DNA from: Hymenobacter tibetensis
GTDB taxonomy: Bacteria; Bacteroidota; Bacteroidia; Cytophagales; Hymenobacteraceae
Assembly: GCF_022827545.1 (NCBI RefSeq)
Contig: NZ_CP094669.1
Coordinates: 5,635,001-5,699,000 of the forward strand
Length of the DNA: 64,000 bases
Direction: 5' to 3'
The notes beneath the pieces were generated by a model, which saw nothing but the letters and a program-made list of their open reading frames with translations, did not search any database and had not been told where the DNA came from. Numbering within the stretch: the first letter of the stretch is position 1; each line of letters starts with the position of its first letter. A program made the translations under genes and the position numbers. This document shows, one piece after another, positions 44,059 to 52,231 of this stretch.

Positions 44059-44742
44059 ATGCCCGATCCAACTCAACAATATCCAGCCCCAGCCACCACA
44101 CAGTTGGCCGCTCAGCAACGACGGCTGCGTATTGCACAAGGCATTCTGCTTTTGTTTCATGTAACGGGCTTCATCGGCCTTGGCTTCTCCCAAGATCCTT
44201 CGTTCTACTTGCAGTTTGTGCCCCTCAATCTGCTGCTCACGGTTGGGCTGCTGCTGGCGTTTCAACCACAGCGCAACATCACGTTCGTGTGGTTCTGCCT
44301 CGTGACTATGGCCGTGGGCTTCTTTGTGGAAGTAGCTGGTATCCGAACGGGGTTGCTGTTTGGCCAGTATGAATACGGCCCAACTCTGGGTAGTAAGTGG
44401 TTAGGCGTTCCCTTGATCATTGGGGTGAACTGGCTGATGCTCACTTACACCACGGGTATTCTGGCGCGCTACCTGCCATTGCCAGCCTTCGGCCGAGCCT
44501 TGGTGGCTACGTTCCTGATGGTAGGCCTCGATGTGTGTTTGGAGCCCATAGCCGTTCGTTACGACTTCTGGCAGTGGCGTTTCGACGTAATTCCTTTCCT
44601 CAATTTCAAAGGATGGTTTATCGTCTCACTTATCTTACAGGTGTTTTTCAACCGCTCGGATTTTGTGAAGCGTAACGACTTGGCTCCCTTCGTGTACATG
44701 GTGCAGCTGTTGTTCTTTTTCGGCCTGAGTTTTTTAGGCTAA
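44059..44742 (+). CDS. cruF: Carotenoid biosynthesis protein CruF (carotene 1,2-hydratase family)
   Basis: A 227-residue polytopic membrane protein with about six helices. The family motif appears as FFVEVAGIRTGLLFGQYEYGPTLG and later GLDVCLEPIAVRYDFWQW, both characteristic of CruF/PF04240. It adds water at the 1,2-double bond of gamma-carotene-type ends, which CrtD then desaturates. The pairing with crtD fits monocyclic, hydroxylated carotenoids of Hymenobacter-type bacteria. ATG 44059 is the start. A TetR-like regulator follows. Confidence 0.9.
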   Translation: MPDPTQQYPAPATTQLAAQQRRLRIAQGILLLFHVTGFIGLGFSQDPSFYLQFVPLNLLLTVGLLLAFQPQRNITFVWFCLVTMAVGFFVEVAGIRTGLLFGQYEYGPTLGSKWLGVPLIIGVNWLMLTYTTGILARYLPLPAFGRALVATFLMVGLDVCLEPIAVRYDFWQWRFDVIPFLNFKGWFIVSLILQVFFNRSDFVKRNDLAPFVYMVQLLFFFGLSFLG

Positions 44743-44838
44743 CGCATTCAGTGAAAATAACTTCGTTTAGGAATACTATTTGCTAGTGCTAATTACGTTA
44801 ACATCCGAAGCCCACGTCTCATCCAATTAGTTTCTCCT

Positions 44839-45450
44839 ATGGAGCAAGTAGTACTCCATCAATTACTTGATAAAGCAAACCTATTGTTCCGGTCCGTGGG
44901 ATTAGGTCTTTTGCACGAAGAGCAAATAGCCGTGGCGCTGGACCTAAGCTTGCTGGCATTTCGGAACCAGTTCGGGTCCAAAGCAGAGCTAGTTACGCAG
45001 GTTATTCGCCGCAACTTAGAGCGGCAGCGTTACGAGCACGACCAGCTATTCGGCAACTTAGGTACACCGGTGGAATGTCTGCTGGCGTTGCTCCACCACA
45101 GTCTTCACGAGTTGCGCCGCTCGCCCCACTACGACTACCATGTGATGCGTGACCAATATCCGCAGGCTTGGAATGCTATTCAGGACTACCTGGAGCAGTA
45201 CTCGTACCCGCTGCTCACGCGTTTGCTGCAGGAAGGCATCATCGAAGGGCAGTTCCGCGCCGACCTCAACGCACCATTTATTGCCCGCATCATGCTGGCA
45301 CAGTTCAGCCTCGTAGTCAATGAGCAACTCTTCCCCCCTGACTACAACAACCTGGCTGATGTGTACCGCAACATCTTCTTTTATTATGTACGTGGCCTTT
45401 GCACCGAAGAAGGTGCCCGTCTGGCTACCACGCACTTTCTTCGCATGTAG
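44839..45450 (+). CDS. TetR-like transcriptional regulator
   Basis: A 203-residue all-helical protein. Its first 60 residues contain a helix-turn-helix typical of TetR/AcrR proteins (EEQIAVALDLSLLAFRNQFGSKAELVTQVIRR). The C-terminal domain is a ligand/dimer region with no recognisable specificity. It follows cruF on the same strand with about 97 nt, so it may control the carotenoid genes, but this is a neighbourhood inference only. Confidence 0.75.
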   Translation: MEQVVLHQLLDKANLLFRSVGLGLLHEEQIAVALDLSLLAFRNQFGSKAELVTQVIRRNLERQRYEHDQLFGNLGTPVECLLALLHHSLHELRRSPHYDYHVMRDQYPQAWNAIQDYLEQYSYPLLTRLLQEGIIEGQFRADLNAPFIARIMLAQFSLVVNEQLFPPDYNNLADVYRNIFFYYVRGLCTEEGARLATTHFLRM

Positions 45451-45479
45451 TGAGCGAGGTTTGTCTGCCAGCGCGGACA

Positions 45480-45541
45480 GTCCCTACAAACCAATCGGGC
45501 CCCGACTTCTTGAAGTCGGGGCCCGATTGGTTTGTAGGGAC
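45480..45541. terminator. Perfect 30-bp hairpin downstream of the TetR-like gene
   Basis: The arms 45480-45509 and 45512-45541 are exact complements separated by only TT. The hairpin lies 30 nt after the stop of the TetR-like gene and about 200 nt before the next gene. It could stop transcription or act as an RNase III substrate. It lacks a T-tract. Confidence 0.7.
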
Positions 45542-45744
45542 CATAGACCACCTTGCGCAGGAACCCACAACCCTTCCTAGTCGTTTGGTTTAGTGTAACC
45601 CGGAGCATATCAATGGCCTGTTGGCCTTTGCTTCCCTCCTACTGATTTCACGCTCGTTAACAGCCACTTACACTTGCTCAGCGCAGCTCGGCAGCTTGTG
45701 CTAGGCGTAGCGTTGCGCGGGTCTTTCCACTGCTTTTCCTTTCT

Positions 45745-46329
45745 ATGCAAAACATAATTTTCTTCGGTGACAGCCTGACGGCCGGCTATCAGCTACCCGC
45801 CAGCGCGTCCTTCCCAAGTGTGCTCCAGCAGCGAATCGACTCGCTGGACTTACCCTACAAGACTTTCAACTACGGCGTAAGCGGCGAGACTAGCGCGGGC
45901 GGCCGACTGCGCCTTGCCAGCGTGCTGAACCGCCAACCCGTTGATGTATTTGTGCTGGCATTGGGCGCCAACGACGGCCTGCGCGGCATCCCGGTCCGCG
46001 AAACCACCCAAAACCTGCAAACCATCATCGACCAAGTAAAGCTCAAGTACCCGGATGCCCGCATTGTGTTGGTTGGGCTGGAGTTCCCCTTCGACTTGGG
46101 TCCGTTGGGTGGCCACCGTATGGCGCGTTATGCACTCGAATTCAAGGCTTTATTCCGTGAATTAGCCGAGAAAAACAGCGTGCCCTTCGTGCCCTTCTTG
46201 CTGCAGGGGGTAATCGGCCGCCGCGAGCTAAATCTCCCCGATGGTGTGCACCCCAACGCCGCTGGCCAGAAGATTCTGGCGGACAACGTGTGGGCTGTCT
46301 TGAGCGATGTACTAGCAGCTAAGGTCTGA
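45745..46329 (+). CDS. SGNH/GDSL hydrolase (arylesterase/TesA-like)
   Basis: A 194-residue hydrolase with the SGNH blocks: block I FFGDSLTAGYQL (Ser10), block II VSGETSAGGRL, block III ALGANDGLRG with the Asn, and block V LPDGVHPNAAGQ with the Asp-His pair. This is the arylesterase/lysophospholipase (TesA) type. Unlike E. coli TesA it has no signal peptide (MQNIIFFGDSLT), so it acts in the cytosol. ATG 45745 is the start. It is convergent with the phosphorylase-like gene. Confidence 0.9.
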   Translation: MQNIIFFGDSLTAGYQLPASASFPSVLQQRIDSLDLPYKTFNYGVSGETSAGGRLRLASVLNRQPVDVFVLALGANDGLRGIPVRETTQNLQTIIDQVKLKYPDARIVLVGLEFPFDLGPLGGHRMARYALEFKALFRELAEKNSVPFVPFLLQGVIGRRELNLPDGVHPNAAGQKILADNVWAVLSDVLAAKV

Positions 46330-46336
46330 AGCCAAC

Positions 46337-46414
46337 GAAAAGACTAGTGGCTAACGAACTAGTTTCCCTCCTTGAAAGAAAGGGGAAGCTAGTTTGTTAG
46401 CCACTAGTCTTTTC
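46337..46414. terminator. Long near-perfect hairpin between convergent genes
   Basis: GAAAAGACTAGTGGCTAAC (46337-46355) is exactly complementary to 46396-46414. The stem continues inward with two G-T type interruptions. It lies between the esterase gene (plus) and the phosphorylase-like gene (minus) and can terminate both. Confidence 0.75.
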
Positions 46415-46435
46415 AGCCGTTAATTATGTCTTGGG

Positions 46436-48088
46436 CTACTTGGCGTTGTACAGCTTCTGGTAGTACTCAGTGGCCATGCGGTGTGACTCGAACTCGGGTT
46501 CTACTTCGCGCATTGCGGTTTTCACTACTTCCAGGTACTTATCGGGCTGGCCGTAGTAGAGCGGCACGATTTCGTTTTCCAGTACATCGAGCAAGTTGGT
46601 GGCTTCGATGTCGTCCTTCACATTGTCGGCCTGGTAAGGGTCGGTGTGGGGGATGATGAAGCTGTTTTCGCCGTGACGAGCAAATTCGGGTACCCAACCG
46701 TCGGCGATGCTGAGGCTAACGGAACCGTTCATGGCGGCGGTCATGCCGCTGGTGCCGGAGGCTTCGCGGGGGTAGCGGGGTGTGTTCAGCCAGATGTCGG
46801 AACCGCGCTTGAGGTAGCCTGATAGGGTCAGCTCATAACCCGTCAGCACCGCGCAGTTGTTGAGCGGCTTGACTTTGCGGATGATGTCGTTGAAGAGGCC
46901 GATGGCGCCGTAGTCCTTCGGATAGGGCTTGCCGGCCCACAAGACCTGCACGGGACGGTCGGTGTTGTTGATGATGCCAAGGAACCGCTCGAAATGACGC
47001 AGAATCAGGTCGGCGCGTTTGTAACCGGCGAAGCGGCGGGCCCACACTACGGTCAGGACGTCGGGGTTGAGCAGAGTGCCGGTTTGGTCGGCTACGATGT
47101 CGAAGAGTTGCTTTTTCAGCTTGCGCTTGCGGGCGAGCAGGGCCGTATCGTCGTTGGCTTCGAGGGCGGCGTGCAGTTGCTGGTCGCGCCAGTAGGTGCC
47201 GTTTTGGGCGTTGGTGATGGCAATGATGGGACAGATGCCTTTGTTGCTGCCCCACATTTCGTTGGCAACGGTGCCGTGCACTTTGCTTACGCCGTTGGAG
47301 AGGCGCGAAAAGCGCAGGGCGGTAAGTGTGTAGTTCAGTTGGCCGTTTTCCACGCCCGCTACGCGGGTGATTTCCTCGGCGGGCACCGACCCGAAGAACG
47401 ACATCTTCGCCAGCAGTTGCAGCGGGTGCTCCTCGTTGCCGGCTAGCTCGGGCGTGTGCGTGGTGAATACCAAGCGCTTCCGCACTTCTTCCAGCTGCCG
47501 ACCGTGCTTTTCGTAGAGGTAGAACGCCAGCGGCAAACCGTGACCCTCGTTGAGATGGTACACATCCACGTTCACGCCTAATATGTCGAGCAGCTTACCG
47601 CCGCCCACGCCGAGCAAGATGCTTTGCGCGATACGAGCGGCCGTGTCGGCGTCGTAGAGGTGGTGGGAGATGGTGCGCGAGATAAAGTCGTTTTCGGGAA
47701 TGTCGGTGGTGAGGAAGAACATCGGGGCCGTGCCGAACGTGTCGGGGGCTAGGTAGAGGGCCTTCACGTGCACATCCACATCGTGGATGGTGATGGGGAA
47801 GGTGATGCCGGTGTCCTGGAGGAAGGAATACGACTTCTGGCGGAAGTCGGCGCGCATGGTTTGGTCTTCGTTGCGACCTTGGTCGTAGTAGCCGAAGCTC
47901 CACAGAATGCCAATGCCCACCAGGTTTTGCTTGAGCTCGTAGGCCGAGCGCATGTGCGAGCCAGCTAGGAAGCCGAGGCCCCCGGAATAGGTTTTCAGGG
48001 CCTGATCCAGGGCAAATTCCATGGAGAAGTACGCCGCCTGCGTCGTGAATTCGGCAGCGGGAGAGTAGGGTTTAAATTCGAAAGCCAT
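46436..48088 (-). CDS. glgP: Alpha-glucan phosphorylase-family protein (short GT35 type) lacking the PLP lysine
   Basis: A 550-residue cytosolic protein of the short alpha-glucan phosphorylase family. AAYFSMEFALDQALKTYSGGLGFLAGSHMRSA and NVDVYHLNEGHGLPLAF at the N-terminal side, then VWARRFAGYKRADLILRHF, are family features. In the PLP-binding motif, usually EASGTSGMK, this protein reads EASGTSGMTAAMNG, with Thr450 where the Schiff-base lysine is expected. The substitution is in the raw sequence (46739-46741). It may be a non-PLP glycosyltransferase relative rather than a true phosphorylase. It is divergent from the lipoprotein and amylase genes, consistent with glycogen or maltodextrin metabolism. 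Confidence 0.85.
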   Translation of the reverse strand: MAFEFKPYSPAAEFTTQAAYFSMEFALDQALKTYSGGLGFLAGSHMRSAYELKQNLVGIGILWSFGYYDQGRNEDQTMRADFRQKSYSFLQDTGITFPITIHDVDVHVKALYLAPDTFGTAPMFFLTTDIPENDFISRTISHHLYDADTAARIAQSILLGVGGGKLLDILGVNVDVYHLNEGHGLPLAFYLYEKHGRQLEEVRKRLVFTTHTPELAGNEEHPLQLLAKMSFFGSVPAEEITRVAGVENGQLNYTLTALRFSRLSNGVSKVHGTVANEMWGSNKGICPIIAITNAQNGTYWRDQQLHAALEANDDTALLARKRKLKKQLFDIVADQTGTLLNPDVLTVVWARRFAGYKRADLILRHFERFLGIINNTDRPVQVLWAGKPYPKDYGAIGLFNDIIRKVKPLNNCAVLTGYELTLSGYLKRGSDIWLNTPRYPREASGTSGMTAAMNGSVSLSIADGWVPEFARHGENSFIIPHTDPYQADNVKDDIEATNLLDVLENEIVPLYYGQPDKYLEVVKTAMREVEPEFESHRMATEYYQKLYNAK

Positions 48089-48539
48089 TGAAAAAGGAGG
48101 TCAGAGAAAAGGTAGCTCAACCAAGCCACCCACAGCCCCGGCATACGGCCAGCACAGCAATACGTTCGGGGCAAGCGCCGGCCAAGGTGCGGACATTCCA
48201 AGTGAAAAACAAAGCGTACTAGGTGCGCCTCAGTGTGCCCCAAGCGGAATCATCGGAAAATCAAGGGCAAGAGCAGCCGCACTTACGGCAGCCGGAAAAC
48301 ACATGTAAGGGGTAGCTACTCGGCGTTTTGTGGTTTGAAAAGCAGAGCTGTCAGGTTGGAGGGATACAGGTATAAATAGGCTAATTCATATGACTATATG
48401 GAGCAGTCTGCACAAGGCCAAGATTGGAAAACTGTTGTAAGTTGACACAACCGTAACATTTAGTTTGGTCTAACTAGCTGATTGACTAGGTAGTTTTGCG
48501 CTCTTGTCCTACTCCAACCCCAACCCTAAACAAGCTTAG
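48089..48539. other. 451-bp divergent intergenic region with promoter box
   Basis: No supported gene. It separates the phosphorylase-like gene (minus) from the lipoprotein gene (plus). TAGTTTTG at 48491-48498 fits the -7 consensus for the plus-strand gene, with TTTG at 48464-48467 upstream at a slightly long spacing. Confidence 0.45.
48491..48498 (+). promoter_or_regulatory. TAGTTTTG -7 box upstream of the 48540 lipoprotein gene
   Basis: TAGTTTTG matches TAnnTTTG and lies 42 nt before ATG 48540. A TTTG at 48464-48467 is a candidate -33 element, but the 23-nt spacing is longer than usual. Confidence 0.45.
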
Positions 48540-49982
48540 ATGAAGTTCACTCCTTTACTTGCCACCGCGCTACTGACGCTGTCGATTGCCTGCTCCAAAG
48601 TAGAGCCTACGCCAAGCGCTGCTCCTAGCGTAACTACTGCCGCTGCCGATGTTAGCGCCGCAGGATTTCCGGAAGGGTTTGAAACCGGCACCAAAACCGC
48701 CTACACCACCGGCTCCGTCACACTCGGCTCCGGCTCCTGGACCTTGAACGACGCCCTGATCGGCAACACCACCGCCGACGCCAAAACCGGCAGTCAATCG
48801 GTGCGAGTGCGCAACGTGGGCACGGTGGGCATGAACTTCAATACCACTACGGGCGCGGGTGTCGTGACGGTTAACCACGCGGTGTATGGCACCGATGCTA
48901 GCTCGCAGTGGGAGCTATGGGCAAGCCAAAACAGCGGCAGCTCCTACGTGAAAGTGGGCAGCACCATCACGAGCAGCAGTGCTACGCTGAGCACGGCTTC
49001 GTTCAGCGTGAACCTGAGCGGCAGCGTGCGGCTGCAAATCCGCAAGATTTCCGGCGGCACCAACCGCATCAACATCGACAACGTGACGGTGGAGCAGTAC
49101 GGCAGCGGGGGCGGCACCACGCCCCCACCTGCTACCGGCGGCAAGAAGTTTCTCTTTGACGGTTCGCACGGCGAGCTGGCCGGCAATGCCGATTGGGTGC
49201 TCGACGTGAACAGCGGGGTGGCTTCGCGCTACCCATCGCCGGCCCAAAGCGGCATCACCAGCACCACCTCCGAAACCTACTGGACCGGCGCTATTTCGGC
49301 GTGGGGCGTGGCCTTGGCCAAGCAGGGCCACACCGTGGAGCAGCTACCGGCCGGCGCGGCCATCAGCTACGGCAACACCGCCAACCCGCAGGACCTGAGC
49401 TACTACAGCGTATTTGTGGTCGATGAACCCAACATCATCTTCACGGCCACCGAGAAAACGGCCATCCTGCGGTTTGTGCAGAACGGTGGCGGCTTGTTCA
49501 TGATTTCCGACCACGACATCTCGGACCGCAACAACGACGGCTACGACTCACCCGACATCTGGAATGACTTGATGCAGAACAACTCGGTGCAAGCCAACCC
49601 CTTCGGCTTCACGGTGAACCTCGACAACATTGTGGAAAACAGCAGCAACGTCCGCACCGGCACCAACCCCATCCTGAATGGCTCGCAAGGCGCCGTGTCG
49701 CAGCTCTCCTTCCACAACGGCGCGACCATGACACTTAACCCCACCGCCAACAGCACGGTGCAGGGCCTAATCTGGCGCAGCTCCGCCACGCAGGGCAACA
49801 ACTTGGCTATGGCTGCCAGCAGCACCTTCGGCTCGGGCCGCGTGGTTATCATCGGCGACTCTTCTCCTGCCGACGACGGCACCGGCTCGCCCGGCAACAC
49901 CGTGTACGACGGCTGGGGCGAAAACGTAAGTCACCCCCGCTTGCACCTCAACGCCTCGCTCTGGTTGGCCAAGCTGCAATAG
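48540..49982 (+). CDS. Lipoprotein with beta-sandwich and ThuA/GATase-like C-terminal domain
   Basis: A 480-residue protein with lipoprotein signal MKFTPLLATALLTLSIAC (Cys18). A beta-rich domain (about 40-190, FPEGFETGTKTAYTTGSVTLGSGSWTLND) resembles the domain that accompanies secreted nucleases and hydrolases in Bacteroidetes. After a G/P linker (GGGTTPPPATGG) comes a domain of about 270 residues with KKFLFDGSHGELAGNADWVLD, FVVDEPNIIFTATEKTAILRFVQNGGGLFMISDHD and GSGRVVIIGDSSPADDGTG. This resembles the class I glutamine amidotransferase-like/ThuA or DUF4350 fold; a catalytic Cys is not obvious. A T-run terminator follows at 50034-50068. Role unknown. Confidence 0.7.
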   Translation: MKFTPLLATALLTLSIACSKVEPTPSAAPSVTTAAADVSAAGFPEGFETGTKTAYTTGSVTLGSGSWTLNDALIGNTTADAKTGSQSVRVRNVGTVGMNFNTTTGAGVVTVNHAVYGTDASSQWELWASQNSGSSYVKVGSTITSSSATLSTASFSVNLSGSVRLQIRKISGGTNRINIDNVTVEQYGSGGGTTPPPATGGKKFLFDGSHGELAGNADWVLDVNSGVASRYPSPAQSGITSTTSETYWTGAISAWGVALAKQGHTVEQLPAGAAISYGNTANPQDLSYYSVFVVDEPNIIFTATEKTAILRFVQNGGGLFMISDHDISDRNNDGYDSPDIWNDLMQNNSVQANPFGFTVNLDNIVENSSNVRTGTNPILNGSQGAVSQLSFHNGATMTLNPTANSTVQGLIWRSSATQGNNLAMAASSTFGSGRVVIIGDSSPADDGTGSPGNTVYDGWGENVSHPRLHLNASLWLAKLQ

Positions 49983-50033
49983 CGTCCTCGTAAGAGATAG
50001 AACAAGCTCACTTAGCTCTTCCTATTCGTTTCC

Positions 50034-50068
50034 GAAAGCCCTGCCAGCCGGTGGGGCTTTCTGTTTTT
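50034..50068 (+). terminator. Intrinsic terminator of the 48540 lipoprotein gene
   Basis: GAAAGCCC (50034-50041) pairs with GGGCTTTC (50054-50061), followed by TGTTTTT. It lies about 50 nt beyond the stop. Confidence 0.8.
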
Positions 50069-50171
50069 AGACAGTACCTGACCTGTGGTGACAAACGACG
50101 ACAACCGAGGATACTAGGGTTCTACGGAGGTGCTTGTTACCTTACCGCTCCCATTCAAGTCCCAAATTCCC

Positions 50172-52076
50172 ATGAAATCGTCCCACTTCCTGCTGCCAGC
50201 GCTGGTAGCTAGTCTGTTGGCGGCACCTGTTGCCCAAGCACATTCTAGCACTGACTTAACCAGCTCCCCAACTGCTCCGGCTAAAAAGCCCGCCGGCATC
50301 ACCCGCATAGACCCAACTTTCTGGTGGGTGGGCATGAAGAACCCGAAACTCCAGTTGCTGGTGCACGGTCCCGGCATAGCCAGCAGCACGGCTAGCTTGC
50401 GCTACGAAGGTGTGACGCTGGACGGCACGCAGAAGTTGGAAAGCCCTAACTATTTGGTAGTCAACCTTACTATCAGCCCCACCGCCAAGCCGGGCCAACT
50501 GAAGCTGGAGTTTAAAGGAGCCAAGAACTTCAGTTACAGCTACGAGCTGAAAGCCCGCTCCACGCCCGGCGACAAAACGCAAGTGCAGGGCCTTAGCACG
50601 CAGGATTTCATCTATTTCCTGATGCCAGACCGGTTCTCGAACGGCGACCCCAAAAACGACTACATCAAAGGCATGAAGGCGCCCGCCGCGGCCCGCGACT
50701 CGATGTACAGCCGCCACGGCGGCGACCTGAAAGGCATTGTCAATCACTTCGACTACTTCAAAACGCTCGGCGCAACGGCCTTGTGGCTCACGCCCATCGT
50801 GGAAAACGACCAGCCCAAGGCCAGCTACCACGGCTACGCCCTCACCGACTACTACACCGTGGACCGCCGCTACGGCACCAACGAAGAGTACCGAACCTTT
50901 GTGCGCAACGCCCACCAAAACGGCCTGAAAGTGGTGCAAGACGTGGTGCTCAACCACATGGGCTCGGAGAGCTACCTGTTCCGCGACCAGCCCGCCAAAG
51001 ATTGGTTTCACCAGTGGCCCACCTTCACGCGCAGCTCCTTCCGCGACGCGGCCTTCAACGACCCGCACGGCTCCCAATACGACCGGAAGCTGTTCGGCGA
51101 AGGCTGGTTTGACACCACCATGCCCGACCTCAACCAGAGCAATCCGCTGGTGGCCACCTACGTCATCCAGAACAACCTGTGGTGGGTGGAAAACACGGGC
51201 ATCGACGCCTACCGCATCGACACCTACTCTTACTCCGACCGCAACTTCCTGATGCAGTGGGGCCAAGCGTTGCTAGATGAGTATCCGCAGCTCGGCATGT
51301 TCGGCGAAACGTGGGTGCAGGGGACGGCGCAGCAGGCCTACTTCGCCCGCAACATCCTGCCATCTACCGACGGGTTCAAGAGCAACCTGCCCGGCGTCAC
51401 CGACTTTCAGCTGCAATACGCTATCAACGAGGCGCTGACCAAGGACGCTGGCTGGACGGAGGGCATCAGCAAGCTCTACTACACCCTGCATGACGACTGG
51501 CTTTATGAAAATCCCATGCGCAACGTGGTCTTCCTCGACAACCACGACATGAGCCGCTTCTACTCGGTGATAGGGGAGGACTTCGCCAAGTACAAGATGG
51601 GGCTGGCGTGGCTGCTCACCACCCGCGGCATCCCGCAGCTTTACTACGGTACGGAGGTGCTGATGAAGAACTTCTCGAACCCCGACGGCAAAGTGCGCGA
51701 GGACTTCCCCGGCGGCTTTCCCGGCGACAAAAAGAACCTGTTCACGTCGCGCTCCGGCCAGGAAGCTGAGGCGTTTGACTACGTGAGCAAGCTGGCCAAC
51801 TACCGCCGCACGCACGAGTTTTTGCACGCTGGCAAGCTCATGCAGTTCATCCCCGACCAAGGCGTGTACACCTACTTCCGCTACTCCGATGTGGGTACGG
51901 TGATGGTGATGATGAACTCCAACAAAGAAGAGAAAACCGTGGACATGGCGCGGTTTGCGGAACGACTCAACGGGTTTTCCTCGGGTGTAGAAGTGACCAC
52001 AGGGGCAGCCATTGCAGATTTGAAAACCGTAAAGATTCCGGGGCGGACGGCGTGGGTGGTGGAGTTAAAGAAATAG
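50172..52076 (+). CDS. Secreted GH13 alpha-amylase/neopullulanase (cyclomaltodextrinase-like, SusA type)
   Basis: A 634-residue protein with signal peptide (MKSSHFLLPALVASLLAAPVAQA, start ATG 50172; an upstream ATG would extend it unnaturally). A beta-sandwich N-domain of cyclomaltodextrinase type (FWWVGMKNPKLQLLVHGPG) is followed by the GH13 barrel. The catalytic set is visible: nucleophile Asp350 in GIDAYRIDTYSY, acid/base Glu379 in MFGETW, and transition-state Asp459 in FLDNHDMSRF. It hydrolyses alpha-1,4 and possibly alpha-1,6 bonds in starch or pullulan, probably in the periplasm. It forms a run with the next GH13 gene and the MFS transporter. Confidence 0.93.
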   Translation: MKSSHFLLPALVASLLAAPVAQAHSSTDLTSSPTAPAKKPAGITRIDPTFWWVGMKNPKLQLLVHGPGIASSTASLRYEGVTLDGTQKLESPNYLVVNLTISPTAKPGQLKLEFKGAKNFSYSYELKARSTPGDKTQVQGLSTQDFIYFLMPDRFSNGDPKNDYIKGMKAPAAARDSMYSRHGGDLKGIVNHFDYFKTLGATALWLTPIVENDQPKASYHGYALTDYYTVDRRYGTNEEYRTFVRNAHQNGLKVVQDVVLNHMGSESYLFRDQPAKDWFHQWPTFTRSSFRDAAFNDPHGSQYDRKLFGEGWFDTTMPDLNQSNPLVATYVIQNNLWWVENTGIDAYRIDTYSYSDRNFLMQWGQALLDEYPQLGMFGETWVQGTAQQAYFARNILPSTDGFKSNLPGVTDFQLQYAINEALTKDAGWTEGISKLYYTLHDDWLYENPMRNVVFLDNHDMSRFYSVIGEDFAKYKMGLAWLLTTRGIPQLYYGTEVLMKNFSNPDGKVREDFPGGFPGDKKNLFTSRSGQEAEAFDYVSKLANYRRTHEFLHAGKLMQFIPDQGVYTYFRYSDVGTVMVMMNSNKEEKTVDMARFAERLNGFSSGVEVTTGAAIADLKTVKIPGRTAWVVELKK

Positions 52077-52231
52077 CGCTTTATTTATAGTGGTTTCACG
52101 ACTCTTAGTGGCAGAAGGCGTTGATGCTCCCTGTTTGCCAGAACCGTGTAAGCCTTCTGCCTAACCGTGTGCGCTAACTGTGAGCCCGCACAAATGCTCG
52201 CAGCCACGCAAACTTCTGCCCCCCGCCCCGT

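Noticed and set aside
50256..51266. Minus-strand reading frame of over 300 codons inside the first GH13 gene
   Set aside because: Antisense shadow; the sense gene has all catalytic residues.
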